Assembly: GCA_030704615.1 (NCBI GenBank)
Contig: CM060732.1
Coordinates: forward strand, 10,168,001-10,232,000
Source: Takakia lepidozioides
Lineage: Eukaryota > Streptophyta > Takakiopsida > Takakiales > Takakiaceae
Length of the DNA stretch: 64,000 bases
Direction: 5' to 3'
Both the position numbers and the translations under genes were made by a program. The first letter of the stretch is position 1, and each line of letters starts with the position of its first letter. This document shows, one piece after another, positions 52,596 through 62,262 of this stretch. The notes beneath the pieces were generated by a model. That model was given only the letters and a program-made list of their open reading frames with translations, was not told the DNA's origin and made no database searches.

Positions 52596-53426
52596 ATGCG
52601 GCGCCGAATTTCCATCCGGGGGGATGGACTTCGGTGGCAGATCTCAAACTATAACTTGTTGATGAGAAAGATATATGGCTTCATCCACCGCTGGCGTGAT
52701 GAACACGTTCCACCTCCGTCGGTGGGTACGTGTGACCCAGATGCTCCATTATTGGAGGCCGGACTGCTCTTCCGCTTCGTATCATTTCCAAAATCTAAGG
52801 GCTTCGTAGCTGTCCGCAAGGTCATCGGCATCCAAGTCGTCCTCAGGTCCTCCTTTGCAAGGATGCCGTGCTTCCGGAACCGGGACGACTGCCCCTTTGG
52901 AGGCATCGATTATGCAATGTATTCGGCCACATCGGGAGACATTGTTATGTGGTACACAGATTACACAGAAGATACTGGTTCGATTGTGGAAACATTGGTG
53001 GCTTTTGAGTATATCGTAGGCCACTACGCCTTCGAGCGGGGTGACGATCTTGGTTTGAGGAGTCCGTGGCTCCTGCGCATCCTCGATTCCGATTTTCCCA
53101 GCTACGACGGTCACCCATGCAGAAGAAGGCGCACTGCTATGCTGTTGCGGTGGAACTGCTGCCACTGGACGTGGGTGGACTCCATCGGAGAGACCTATTC
53201 TCCTCGAGGAGTGCGCTCCTCTTCTCCATTGTATGGGGACATTCGCATTGGTGTGGACGACGAAAACGTGAAGATTTCCATATTCGATGGTGGTATGATT
53301 GAAGGGCAGGACATTGTGGTGAACATCACTAGGGGCGGTACAACGGCTGCAATCGACTTTACATGGAGGAGCCCCAGGACTCATGAGCTAGTTCTGAGAG
53401 CAGTCGAAGTCCCATTGACAACGTGA
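52596..53426 (+). CDS. Module protein C, paralogue of protein B
   Basis: A 276-codon frame; the real start may be near 52668 (MRKIYGFIHRW) or later. From about 52850 it parallels protein B block by block: RMPCFRNRDDCPFGGIDYAM, SGDIVMWYTDYTED, HYAFERGDD, PWLLRILDSDFPSYDG, LRWNCCHWTWVDS, PLYGDIRIG, FDGGMIEGQDIVV and a final LVLRAVEVP. Identity looks moderate (under half the residues by eye), so the duplication is old and both copies were kept. The frame upstream includes one degenerate palindrome unit at about 52588-52610. Function unknown. Confidence 0.6.
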   Translation: MRRRISIRGDGLRWQISNYNLLMRKIYGFIHRWRDEHVPPPSVGTCDPDAPLLEAGLLFRFVSFPKSKGFVAVRKVIGIQVVLRSSFARMPCFRNRDDCPFGGIDYAMYSATSGDIVMWYTDYTEDTGSIVETLVAFEYIVGHYAFERGDDLGLRSPWLLRILDSDFPSYDGHPCRRRRTAMLLRWNCCHWTWVDSIGETYSPRGVRSSSPLYGDIRIGVDDENVKISIFDGGMIEGQDIVVNITRGGTTAAIDFTWRSPRTHELVLRAVEVPLTT

Positions 53427-53509
53427 CTTGTATTCAGTAGGCACAGGGCTCAAGATTTGAGGGCACAATCAGCACAGTAGACGTGCTTCAAATGCAATTC
53501 ATGTGGATC

Positions 53510-53515
53510 AATAAA
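53510..53515 (+). terminator. Poly-A signal of module protein C
   Basis: AATAAA within GATCAATAAA, about 85 bases after the stop at 53424-53426, mirrored by the minus-strand signal at 51659. Confidence 0.55.
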
Positions 53516-53519
53516 AACC

Positions 53520-54229
53520 TCATTGTGCCCTCTTTTTATTCTATTCTGTGTCCATCGTTCCGAGAATGCGTCATTGCTCATTTCGTTTGGGATTGGGAGT
53601 GTGGGTGAATTTTGCAAATGGCTGGTAGGCTGAAATGGGCCCCCATTGTACAGAGCAGTACCACCCTACCATTCGCGAAACATTGCCTTTCAATATATAA
53701 TTCTAAATAACATTGCCGAACCTCCTTCATCGGGAGGTCCTTCTCCCCCTATGACCGTGGCACCCTAAACCCTATTCCCGCGGACACTCATTTCTGGAAA
53801 ATAGTGCTGCTCATGTTTTTTTCCACACATGAAATGGTTTTCAAATATTGTGCTTCCTATTTTGTTTGGAATGGTGATGCATGGTATGGTTGGCTAGTGT
53901 GTAGAATGCATGCTAGCTTACAAAAGTGGGAGAGGTAAATTGGGTTAATCGTGTGTTTGCACAGTGCCGAAATCGGGTGACTCCCATCCAAGGGGCAAGG
54001 AAACTTGCGCCTTCTTTGGGAGTTCACATGCTAGTGCGCACCTGGCGCGTGCGCGTACTATAACTGCGCTACCGAGGGGGTTGCCTTGTAGTGCGGGCTA
54101 ACGCGGAAGCTACGTGCTTCCGTTCATGTACTATAATAGTGGGAGTCGTGGGGAGTCTTGGGACTCATCACGGTCCATAGGGGCCGTGGTGAGTGGGCCA
54201 AGACTCACCGCGACTCATCACCGGGAGTC
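53520..54229. other. No gene seen; end of module and gypsy-2 3' region
   Basis: No supported ORF. A small hairpin GGAAGCTACGTGCTTCC lies at about 54106-54122, and words such as 'gggagtc' and 'gactcatc' recur at 54138-54228. The true start of the gypsy-2 3' LTR should lie somewhere here. Confidence 0.4.
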
Positions 54230-54609
54230 GAGGGTTTTCGTGGTGGTTCGCCATAAAATGGCATGGCTGGTTGTGAAACCCCCGCGGACAGCTACAGAAG
54301 TATATATAGGGAGTAGTAACCCCGAGAACGATGCAAGCCCGTTGGTGATCAAAAACTAGTGAGTAAGCGTGCGAGCCGGAAAGCGACCAAAGAGTGGGGA
54401 GCTGTTCCGGACTGCCAACTACCAAAGGGAATTCCCGCTGGTTCCAAATCGGTGGAGGGTTCTTTGGGAGAACAAAGGGGGACCGTTATGCCCCGGTGAG
54501 CAGCCGAAGCTCTAAGTTGGCCCGGCGGCCAGGTTGGGAGTCAGGCGCGCGCATCAAAGCAAGTAACTATGACTTGAGGAGGGAGCTTACCGAAGTGAGG
54601 TGCGCGACA
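54230..54609 (+). mobile_element. gypsy-2 3' LTR (3' part)
   Basis: Matches 39033-39412 over exactly 380 bases with few differences, ending GTGCGCGACA. Gypsy-1 post-pol coding sequence begins at once, in an open frame. Confidence 0.8.
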
Positions 54610-56185
54610 ATGCGAGTTTGGTTGAACCTCATGCGAAGCGCATAGAGGCTTTAAAACAGCAGATAGATGTGTATAGGCTCACAGAGGAGCAGACTCTCAG
54701 GGGTGCCACAAGCAACTTGGTGGATAACCACCTTATGCAGGTCTGGTTAGCACAAGGGCCGGTGGAGGGCAAAGCACCACGAAAGCTCACCCAAAGCGAG
54801 ATGAATGAGCTCAGACTGCAAGTGCAGAACATTGCCACAACTACTATAGATAATGTCTATAGTAGGATAGCGGAGTTACAGGAGGATGTAGACGGCCTGC
54901 AGACTCAAGTGGAGGACCTCACTTCAAGAGAGTCTGTGTACCTGAGGAACAGCTGATGGCTTCTTATTTACAAGCGAGAACTTTGGCTTTTCAGTCTTCT
55001 TCGCAGGGGGTGCAGGAGATGCCAATGGTACAAGAGCCACTGCCACCAACACCACAACAAGTCACTGTGCCAGTAGCTGACCTCTTGTTACTACAGCCAC
55101 ACCACAGCCACCACAGCCTGAGGTATGGGGGAATGCTGCTTTTAACCCACCTAAAACTCCAGCTACACGGGAGTACAGTCGGGCTATGATTATGCCCTTC
55201 AACCAAATTCCCATTGTGTTGGATTTGGCTTGGAAGGAATTTAGTCCTCCGTAGTCGTTGGCACATTACTATCAAATCATGCGCATATGGCTGCCAGTGG
55301 CAACTAGGACTAAAGTTCTTCCGAACAATCAACCAATTGAGGATCATCACTTTGCGCAGTACTGGCATGAGGCAAGTACCATGTTAAAGGAATTAATTGC
55401 TTCCAAGTTGTACATGGATTCATTTATACCAAGACCAAAGAGGTAGCAAGTATTGTCATGGGCTGCGGGTTATACTACGCTGCTTGTTTTTTGGTACGTT
55501 ATCACATTGAGCAGCAGAAGATGCAAACGCGCTTTCTGAGTTATTCCAGTGGGGATCATTGGGTCTTACCTTCAGTGCCACCTCATATGTACCTATATGA
55601 TGCAAAAGTTATGATGCAAAAAGATTCTCAGATTCGTTCATGGTTTCATGCGGCCTGGAACAATTTGTCAACACATAAATTCAGCCCTGACGATATTTTC
55701 TTTAAAGAACATGAGGCATGGAAATACTTGCACAATTCACAAGTCATTGGTACCCCACTCACCTGGACAGACAAGGAGCTCAGGGTCTTCACAATTTTGC
55801 AATTCAGCGCTTACAACAAGTTTTACAGTTTAAACTTCCAGACATGGTGGGACAACATTGTATGCCCCAGAGAATTCCAATTAGAGTTCGACAGTTAAAA
55901 CACCTCAAGGGGGACGAGGATTCTGATACTACTGTTTCTTCAGCGGACTCTTTGACATGGCAGAGGACTATGCAATTCAGATGGTAGAGAAGAAGCGATG
56001 GGGGTCTCCTATGCCTGAAAGATTACCTCGATATCAGCCTCCAGAGGGACTGACATATTGAGGTAGTGTTCAATCATCTCCCTCAACCAGTGACAGGACA
56101 CGGGCTCGCACACGGAGTCCTTCACGAGACTCTAACCGTCAGAAGGGTGCTCGCTCACAAAGGGTTACAAATCCCAAACAGTAAA
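54610..56185 (+). pseudogene. gypsy-1 post-pol ORF: coiled coil, novel core, Arg/Ser-rich tail
   Basis: Pieces in several frames before the 3' LTR. The first (to 54956) is a long helix with heptads (ELRLQVQNIATTTIDNVYS, IAELQEDVDGLQTQVEDLTS). Next comes a Pro/Gln-rich stretch, then a core with AHYYQIMRIWLPVATRTKV, FAQYWHEASTMLKELIASKL, SYSSGDHWVLPSVPPHMYLY and WFHAAWNNLSTHKFSPDD. The last piece (about 55957-56182) ends in an Arg/Ser-rich tail (DRTRARTRSPSRDSNRQKG). There is no signal peptide or membrane segment, so it is not env-like. Extra ORFs after pol are known in Tat-type elements; I recognise no domain here. The 5' part is cut by the gypsy-2 insertion. Confidence 0.55.
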
Positions 56186-56205
56186 CCGTGAGGACACGGC
56201 TTTTT

Positions 56206-56222
56206 GAGAGGGGAAGGGGTAA
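56206..56222 (+). other. gypsy-1 polypurine tract
   Basis: GAGAGGGGAAGGGGTAA directly before the 3' LTR, the plus-strand priming site for reverse transcription. Confidence 0.8.
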
Positions 56223-57221
56223 TGTTAGAGGACTGTCTGGGACTTAGGCACTTTTACGGGATCTGTGGGGTACCCTTAATTTTTGCACAGACTGAGACCA
56301 ACAGGAGCCTTAGGGGTGACAGCAGCGCATTTTAGGGGGGGTTACACAGCCCGTCACAGCCAACACAACCCGTCATAGTCCGACACAGCCGACACAGCCC
56401 GTCACAGCCAACACAGTCCATCACAGCCAACACAGCCCGTCACAGTCCGACACAGCCGACACAGCCGCCACAGCCAGACACAGCCGTCACAGCTCGACAT
56501 AGCCCGACACAGCCCAACATAGTCGCACAGCCAGTCACAGTTTCACACAGCCAGTCACAGCTTGACACAGCTGTCACGACCATAGGGAACGGATAGCAGG
56601 ACAGGGAACGATTGTGGGGAACAACATCTGCGATTGGAACATGTTAGTTCACGGATGACGGTTAGTGAGGGAAACGGTTAGAACAACGGGTAGGAAGATA
56701 AAGCCAGGAGCGAGGACTGGAAAATGATCATTTCTTGGGGGATTTCGGACATCACTAGGGAGAAATGAAGTGAAGAGAGCATCTCTGAGTAGAAAGAGGG
56801 AGAGCACGGAGTAGGAGGAGAACGATCTGTTGATGCTTGATGAATGCAAGCAGTAGAGTGGTAATGTAGAGCAGATTAGAGACTCCATGGCTTCAGCCTG
56901 ATACTTGATAGATATTAATCTGATACATACTTCATACTCACACTGTGTAGAGAGATCTGAGTGAAGCTGTGGAATGAATGGATGAGTTGATGGAATCCGA
57001 TAGATTGCTGAAGCAAACTGATACTTAAATACCAACAGTAAGGTAACTAGCTAACATGAATGCAGGAAGGAAAACAAATAGGAAACACCCCCATGATACA
57101 CTAGCTGTAGGTCATGACTGATTGTTCTGAGCGGGCTGAGTGCTTAGAGATTTCCAACTCTTCTATCTTGGAGTTCCCGCCTCGGATAGCGAAGGGATGG
57201 GTGAGTAAAAGCCGCACGACA
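56223..57221 (+). mobile_element. gypsy-1 3' LTR
   Basis: Starts TGTTAGAGGACTG, ends GCACGACA, and is followed by the target duplication GTAGT (57222-57226). Differences from the 5' LTR are scattered single bases plus a different CACAGCC array length (56340-56575). Confidence 0.9.
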
Positions 57222-57226
57222 GTAGT

Positions 57227-59633
57227 ATAGGACTAACTGTTGCTCGGGGCTAAGCACCAAAGGGTACCATGCATGCTTGCATTGTGGTGATGATCTTGAT
57301 GCACATAGCTCCCGCCATCTTCACAAGATGGTGTATCCCAACTACCGCAAATTTCTTCCTATGAGCCATCGATGGAGAAGAAGAGAGAAACACTTGTTTG
57401 ACGACAAAGAGGAAGTACGTCCCCCCCCTATGACACCGTTCGGGCAGTTTTGGGAGGACCGATGGAAGGAGGCCCATGCGGGCACGGACGGTGAAGTGGA
57501 CTTTCAATCTTCTACGAGTTGCCATATTGGGCGGTACATATTCCACAAAAACACCGTCAATATCCTTATGCATGCATGTGATATTGCACATTTGGTATGC
57601 GTTGCATTGTCACTTTCACGTAATTTTTTTTGTGTAAGTCTTTGTGGGTGGGGATATATGTAGGACCTGAAGATTCGCCATCTTCTAGATCCCATACATA
57701 TTGAGAAGAATGTCTGCTCGTCCCTTTTTCGAGTTCTTCATGGCATGCCGACAAAGAAGGGAGTGGCTGCAAAAGGAGATTCTCTCGGTGTTAGAAAGGA
57801 GCTTGAGGAGCAGGGTCGCATGCGCCATCTATGGGCCGAACAAAATGGTGTGGACCCAAAGGGTGTTGTACGGTGGAAATATAGGCGCACACCTTGGCAA
57901 TGGACAAAGGAGGAATACAAGAAAGTGATAGCCACCATAAGTGTTGTCCGAACACCAACTGGTTATGGGTCATCCCTCCGTACGAAGTTCAGCGAAAAAG
58001 ACGGGGTCCATGGTTTGAAATCTCATGACTACCACAATCTATTGCAAGACATCTTGCCCATTGCAGTACGTGGGACATTGACTCCCGAGGTTCGTGAGAC
58101 AATCTATACATTGGGAGGCTTGTTCCGGTGGATTTGCTCCAAAGAGTTGGAAGAAGCAGATTTTCCACGCACGAAGAAGGAGGCGGCGGAGGTAATGTGT
58201 ATGTTGGAGATGCACCTTCCTCCCTCCTTCTTTGACATCCAAGTGCACTTGGTAGTGCACTTAGTGGAAGAGGCTTCGATTGTTGGCCCCGTTCATTCTC
58301 GGTGGATGTACTTCCTTGAGCGTTATATGAAGACTTTGAAAGGTTTTATAAGACAAATGACGCACCCGGAGGGTAGCACGGCGGAGGGGTATACGTTGCA
58401 AGAAGCTATGTTCTATTGCACAGAGTACATGACAAGGGTGGATGATGAATCCCTCGGATGTGGAAGGAAGAGGAGGATGCACGAACCAATGACATCGTTT
58501 TGCCCAAAAAATCGAAGAGGGTAAAATTGCCGACCTTGGTGATTGAGCAAGTGCACGACTTTATACTGAAGAACACCCCATCCATACATGAGTGGGAGAC
58601 AAGATACAATAATCTTGTTCAGCAACGAGAGGAGGAGACGCTTGCATGGAGGCGAAACCATCCAAGGCCGGTTACTAGACGCCCATGACGAGGAGCGGGC
58701 CGCCGGAATGTTCCTTCACAAAATTTGCCCATGGAATTGCAGCCTCTAAGTTCATTCCAACAATGGCTTCGGACTTCAGTTTATGACGTCGTTGCTCAAA
58801 GAGAGGTGGTTTCAGATTTGGTGCAAGACATTGCAAGGGGCCCCTCTCAATTTGTGACCTCATACACGACGGTTTGGGTTCACGGTCGTCATTTCCGAAT
58901 TCGTGCTCTTGACATGAAGCGCAAAACAACCTTTGATTCTGGCTTGAGTGCCACATATTGGCAAGACTCTGTATGGGGCAAGGGAGATACACGACCTGCT
59001 ATGAGCAAACTTGAGTACATCGGAGAGCTTGAGAGCATACTCCAACTTCAGTATACAAGGTACCGGCCTCTTCTCTTCAAGGGAAGGTGGTTCCAACCAC
59101 ATCTTGTGGGGCCCTCCGCAACACTAGTGCAAGATGATTGTGGTTTCATGCGTGTCAATGCAGATAGGCTCAACCCTACTTATCGTCCCTCCGATGAGCC
59201 TTTTTCACGGCCTTCAGACATGGAGCAAGTTTTCTTCTCCGATGACAAAACAAGAGGGGGGAATTGGAAGGTGGTTGTGCATGCTCAGCCAAGAGGAAGA
59301 CGTATCTATCATGGTCTCGGATCTCCATGGGGTGAGGCAATTGCGGTGGACGGAGAGACTGGTCATAATGATGCTGATGATGGAGATTGGGTAGAGGGGG
59401 TAGAAGAGGATGATGACGCCCTGAACAATGCATCCTGGACCCTATATGATGAAGCTCTAGAAGATACGGATGTTGGAGAAGGAGACGAAGACACGGCCAT
59501 TGACAACGAGGTGGAGGATGATTCAGAGGTGCCTTTGAGAGCGGGCCATTTATGACGATGACCCCATGATGAAGAAGACTTGCAGCTTGATGAGGATGAA
59601 GAGGCTCCGGATGATGATGTTCAAGTTGATTAG
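57227..59633 (+). pseudogene. CACTA Tnp2 transposase, C-terminal half
   Basis: Continues the gene broken at 24433. Blocks: GLSTKGYHACLHCGDD (57247-57294), 'YPNYRKFLPMSHRWRRREKH' (about 57331-57390), then a phase-0 GT-AG intron (57595-57663) that joins CDIAHL to DLKIRHLLDPIHIEKNVCSS. The frame 57745-58524 carries the DUF4218 region (GLKSHDYHNLLQDILPIAVR, MLEMHLPPSFFDIQVHLVVH, HSRWMYFLERYMKTLKGFI). A shift near 58500 leads on. Frame 58725-59555 holds the DUF4216-like region (YIGELESILQLQYTRYRPLL, FKGRWFQPHLVG, FMRVNADRLN, MEQVFFSDDKTRGGNWKVV) and an acidic tail. Domain order is that of plant Tnp2. This half is better preserved than the first. Confidence 0.85.
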
Positions 59634-59885
59634 AAACAAAAATCAAAGCTACATAACAATTCTCGCACCGAACTGGACCCATCCCTTCGATTGATTGTAC
59701 ATGTACATGCATATTGTACTTATTTTCTATGATTCATCAAATATGGCTGTGACTGGTAGTCTTTCAAGAAAGAAGGCAGAGACAATGAATATGTTGGAGC
59801 AACACATACAGATGTGGTATCAAGAGAATTATCAAAATGAATGTCACAATCTACAAGAAGGTCCACAACAACAAGCTAAACCATA

Positions 59886-60597
59886 AAGAAAAACAAACAC
59901 CCTACCCAGTACCATATTTATAAAAAAAAACTAAGAACCCCTAAAGACCCTAACCCTAAATCTAGAAAGCCCTGCCGTCACCGCCTGCGACCCCCACGTG
60001 TCGCAAATTGCGACGCGTTTTCTTGGATTTATGAGGCCGGGGGTCGCAAATGGCGACGGCCAACTGCGACCGGTTTTTTGAATGGATTTATGAGGCCGGG
60101 GGTCGCAAACGGCGACAGCCAGCCGTCGCAAACTGTGACATGTTTTTTTTGTTTTGTAAGAATAGGGCAGCCGGGCAGTTTGCGACGCCTAGCCGTCGCA
60201 GTGGCCTTTTGCCCTTCATGCCACCATGCGACGGCCGGGCATCGCAAGAAAGGGCTGCAATGAAAGAGAAGACAAGAAATGGTTTTTTTTTTTTTTTTTT
60301 TTTTTTTTTCCGGCGTGCGACAACCGGCCGTCGCCAGAAAGGGTTGCCTTCTGCCCTTCGCTGGGGGCGACGCATGGGCGTCGCACGGAAGGGCTGCCAT
60401 TTTCCCTTCATCACTCCGTGCGACGGCCAGGCGTCGTCGCCTGGCCCCGGCGCCATATTTCAGTCCCGCGGGGTTTGGCTGCGACGGCCCGACGTCGCAA
60501 ACACGCTCCGCGGGGTTGGCGTCGTACGCTCGGCGCCGCACGGGGCGTGGGGGCGCGGTTGGCGTCGCAACCCCCCCCCCCCCATATTTCTGTAGTG
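59886..60597. repeat. Right subterminal region and terminus of CACTA A/B
   Basis: The inner part (59886-59980, with 'ccctacccagtaccatat' and 'accctaaatctagaaag') is the inverse of 19940-20030. Outward it is GCGACG/CGTCGC-rich with a T-run at 60281-60309 and a C-run at 60570-60583, ending TCTGTAGTG at 60597. Long frames here on both strands come from composition. Confidence 0.7.
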
Positions 60598-61060
60598 ATG
60601 GCTCATGAACTCGTGATGCTCCTCGAGTCACAGTTGCAGTAGAATAGGAGTGGCATCTGGAACATTTGCGTGATTGCCCTTGGTATGTGGACCTTCCGCC
60701 CGGCTCGCTCAACCCATCCGAGTTTCAATTGAAGCTGGATGCTGAATTCCGACGAAACCGGGCTCCGCTGCCTCCATTGGGTGCAAAAGAGGCAAAAGCG
60801 CTTGCGAACTCCAGGAAAGCGGCAGAGCTTGCTCAGGCAGGAATTCAGGAGAAATTGCATGAGAAGAGTAAAGGTCAAAGGAAAAGGACAAGGAAACATG
60901 TGACTGCAGTAACACCCAAAAAGAAGAAAACCATCGGGGCATCGGAGGAGGCGCAGGAGGGGACCCAAGAGAGTGACTCGGACGACGACTTCGTTCAAGG
61001 TCCTTTGACTGCTGTTGCTCCTACCCAGTCACCGGTCCGAGTGTTGACCCGCACATAAAT
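60598..61060 (+). CDS. Hypothetical lysine-rich protein, fragment
   Basis: The frame 60666-61058 encodes WYVDLPPGSLNPSEFQLKLD, then an Ala/Glu/Lys helix, a strongly basic stretch (GQRKRTRKHVTAVTPKKKKT, nuclear-localisation-like) and an acidic end (SDSDDDF). The frame before it (MAHELVMLLESQLQ, stop at about 60642) may be its N-terminal part with a stop or shift. It begins right after the CACTA terminus, so it is the 3' part of something the CACTA element interrupted. I recognise no family. Confidence 0.4.
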
Positions 61061-61129
61061 CCCATGCCTCCCATGTCTCCTCCGTCAGGATGACGTTTCT
61101 GAGGAGGACCAGGAGGTGGACCCTCAGGT

Positions 61130-62262
61130 CTTGGAGCTGGTACCACGTGAGCCGTGCCATGGCAAAAAGCCTTTGCTCCAGCTACTGAAGCCGGTTGGCC
61201 ATGCCTTGGTCAACGCCTTGACCTCCTGCACGTCCTTGACCATACTGTGCTTGCCCTCGTCTTGTACCTCGTGCCTGACCACCTCGTCCTTTCTGAGGTG
61301 CTCCACCTCGCCCTCGGCCACCATTGTTCCCTTGGAACTGGCCTCGCCACAACTCAGGGTGCAAGTCATAACACTAGGCCTCTCCATGCCCATACTTGCC
61401 ACAATGCCCACACTGCAACTGTGCAGGTTGTGCTTGTGCCGGCCCTTTGCCACTCTCTGGGCAATCTTTCTTGACATGGGGTCCTCCACATGTCCAACAC
61501 ACCACCCCTGGTTGCTGTTGGCCTACAAAAGAAGCTATGTTGAGCTCAATCCGCTCAGCCAGCAGAAACACATCTGCTAATATGGGTTGGGCTGCTTGTA
61601 ACAGGGTTGCATCCCGCACTCTTCTCCTGAGCTCCTTGTCCAAAATTCCATACCAGAACAGGACTGCCTGAGCTTCAGTAACCCCTTGGGTCACACTTAT
61701 CAAGCGCCTCATACGAGTGTAGGTCTCTCGTAAGCTCTCATTGGACTTGCGCTGGAAGTCTTGCAAACTCCGCAGCTTTTCCATCCGTACTCCTTGGTAG
61801 TTCCTCCTCAATTCCTCGAAGAACTCCACAACAGGGTTGAAGGCAGGCACGCGTGTTGTAGTCATGGTAGGAGGAGTGGTAGCACCTTTAGAACTGGTAC
61901 CACCTGCAGAAGTACCGGCACCACTTGTTCCACTACTGATGCTTGCAGTTGGAGATGTTGGTGCTGATGCAGCTGCTGGTCGCGTCGTGCCTTGAGTAAT
62001 GGAGACGTAGTCAGGTGACCAATACATCCTCCACTCCTCAATCTCTGCCTCGCCTGAACTTGTGGTAATCGTCCATAGGCGGCCCCTCAAGGTGCTGAAA
62101 TAGCCCCTTCCATGCCATGAATGGCGTGAACAGCTGTGGATTGCGCATCTGCTGCAAATCACACCAGCTGTCGAACTCCTGGATAAAATCATCCAGCTCG
62201 ATTGTGCCCACAGCTCCAGAGTACCTACGAGGCCCCTTGGTAGCCATGTCGTCCCACAACAA
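61130..62262 (-). pseudogene. gypsy-3 gag with two zinc knuckles
   Basis: The minus-strand N-terminal piece (62038-62262) holds IELDDFIQEFDSWCDLQQMR and MAWKGLFQHLEGPP. A shift near 62040 leads to frame 62282-61374 with a Ser/Thr/Ala-rich linker, the capsid-like block PVVEFFEELRRNYQGVRMEK, LRETYTRMRRLISVTQGVTE and AVLFWYGILDKELRRRVRDA, and knuckles CWTCGGPHVKKDC (about 61470-61510) and CGHCGKYGHGEA, whose last Cys falls after a stop. A Gly/Arg/Gln-rich tail follows to about 61182. This Gag differs from gypsy-1 and gypsy-2. Its protease and RT are not present downstream. Confidence 0.7.

Larger units (their letters stand above)
39033..54609 (+). mobile_element. gypsy-2 (chromovirus-like) LTR retrotransposon with internal insertions
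   Basis: Two matching 380-base LTR portions (39033-39412 and 54230-54609), a primer-binding site, gag, protease, RT, RNase H and integrase. It lies between the end of gypsy-1 pol and the gypsy-1 post-pol ORF, so it inserted into gypsy-1. The 5' LTR appears truncated on its left side because similarity between the copies starts abruptly at GAGGGTTTTCG; no target duplication can be shown. RT has [10 protein letters not shown] and integrase resembles Tekay/Reina-type chromoviruses. Between 43573 and 54229 the element holds unrelated repeats and the second module copy. Confidence 0.8.
24598..57221 (+). mobile_element. gypsy-1 LTR retrotransposon (Athila/Tat-like), 32.6 kb with nested insertions
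   Basis: Two long terminal repeats, TG...CA bounded, enclose a pre-gag ORF, gag, protease, RT, RNase H, integrase and a post-pol ORF, all on the plus strand. The 5-bp sequence GTAGT lies immediately before the 5' LTR (24593-24597) and after the 3' LTR (57222-57226), an exact target duplication. The insertion splits the CACTA Tnp2 gene, whose two halves lie just outside. RT has FLDDF in place of the usual YxDD, as in Athila-type elements, and the extra ORFs before gag and after pol also fit the Ogre/Tat/Athila group. The coding region has many stops and shifts. Two later insertions (29605-35874 and 39033-54609) account for about 21.8 kb. Confidence 0.85.
19687..60597 (+). mobile_element. CACTA element A/B, split by the gypsy-1 retrotransposon
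   Basis: Left subterminal region, zinc-finger/SET gene, Tnp2 5' half, then (after the 24598-57221 insertion) Tnp2 3' half and right subterminal region, all on the plus strand. The two subterminal regions are inverted copies of each other: 19940-20030 matches the reverse complement of 59886-59980, and both carry CGACG-rich sequence outward. The right end, TCTGTAGTG at 60597, is well supported. The left end (CACTTAGGGG at 19687) is tentative; its flank (aag) and the right flank (atg) differ by one base, so no perfect 3-bp duplication is shown. Without the insertion the element would be about 8.3 kb. Confidence 0.55.

Noticed and set aside
54610-56185. Envelope gene of an endogenous retrovirus-like element
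   Set aside because: No signal peptide, no membrane anchor and no cleavage-site pattern; coiled-coil and basic tail only.
59930-59970. Interstitial telomere repeat (ccctaaa-type words)
   Set aside because: Only two or three imperfect words within the CACTA subterminal region, mirrored at 19950-19980; not a tandem array.
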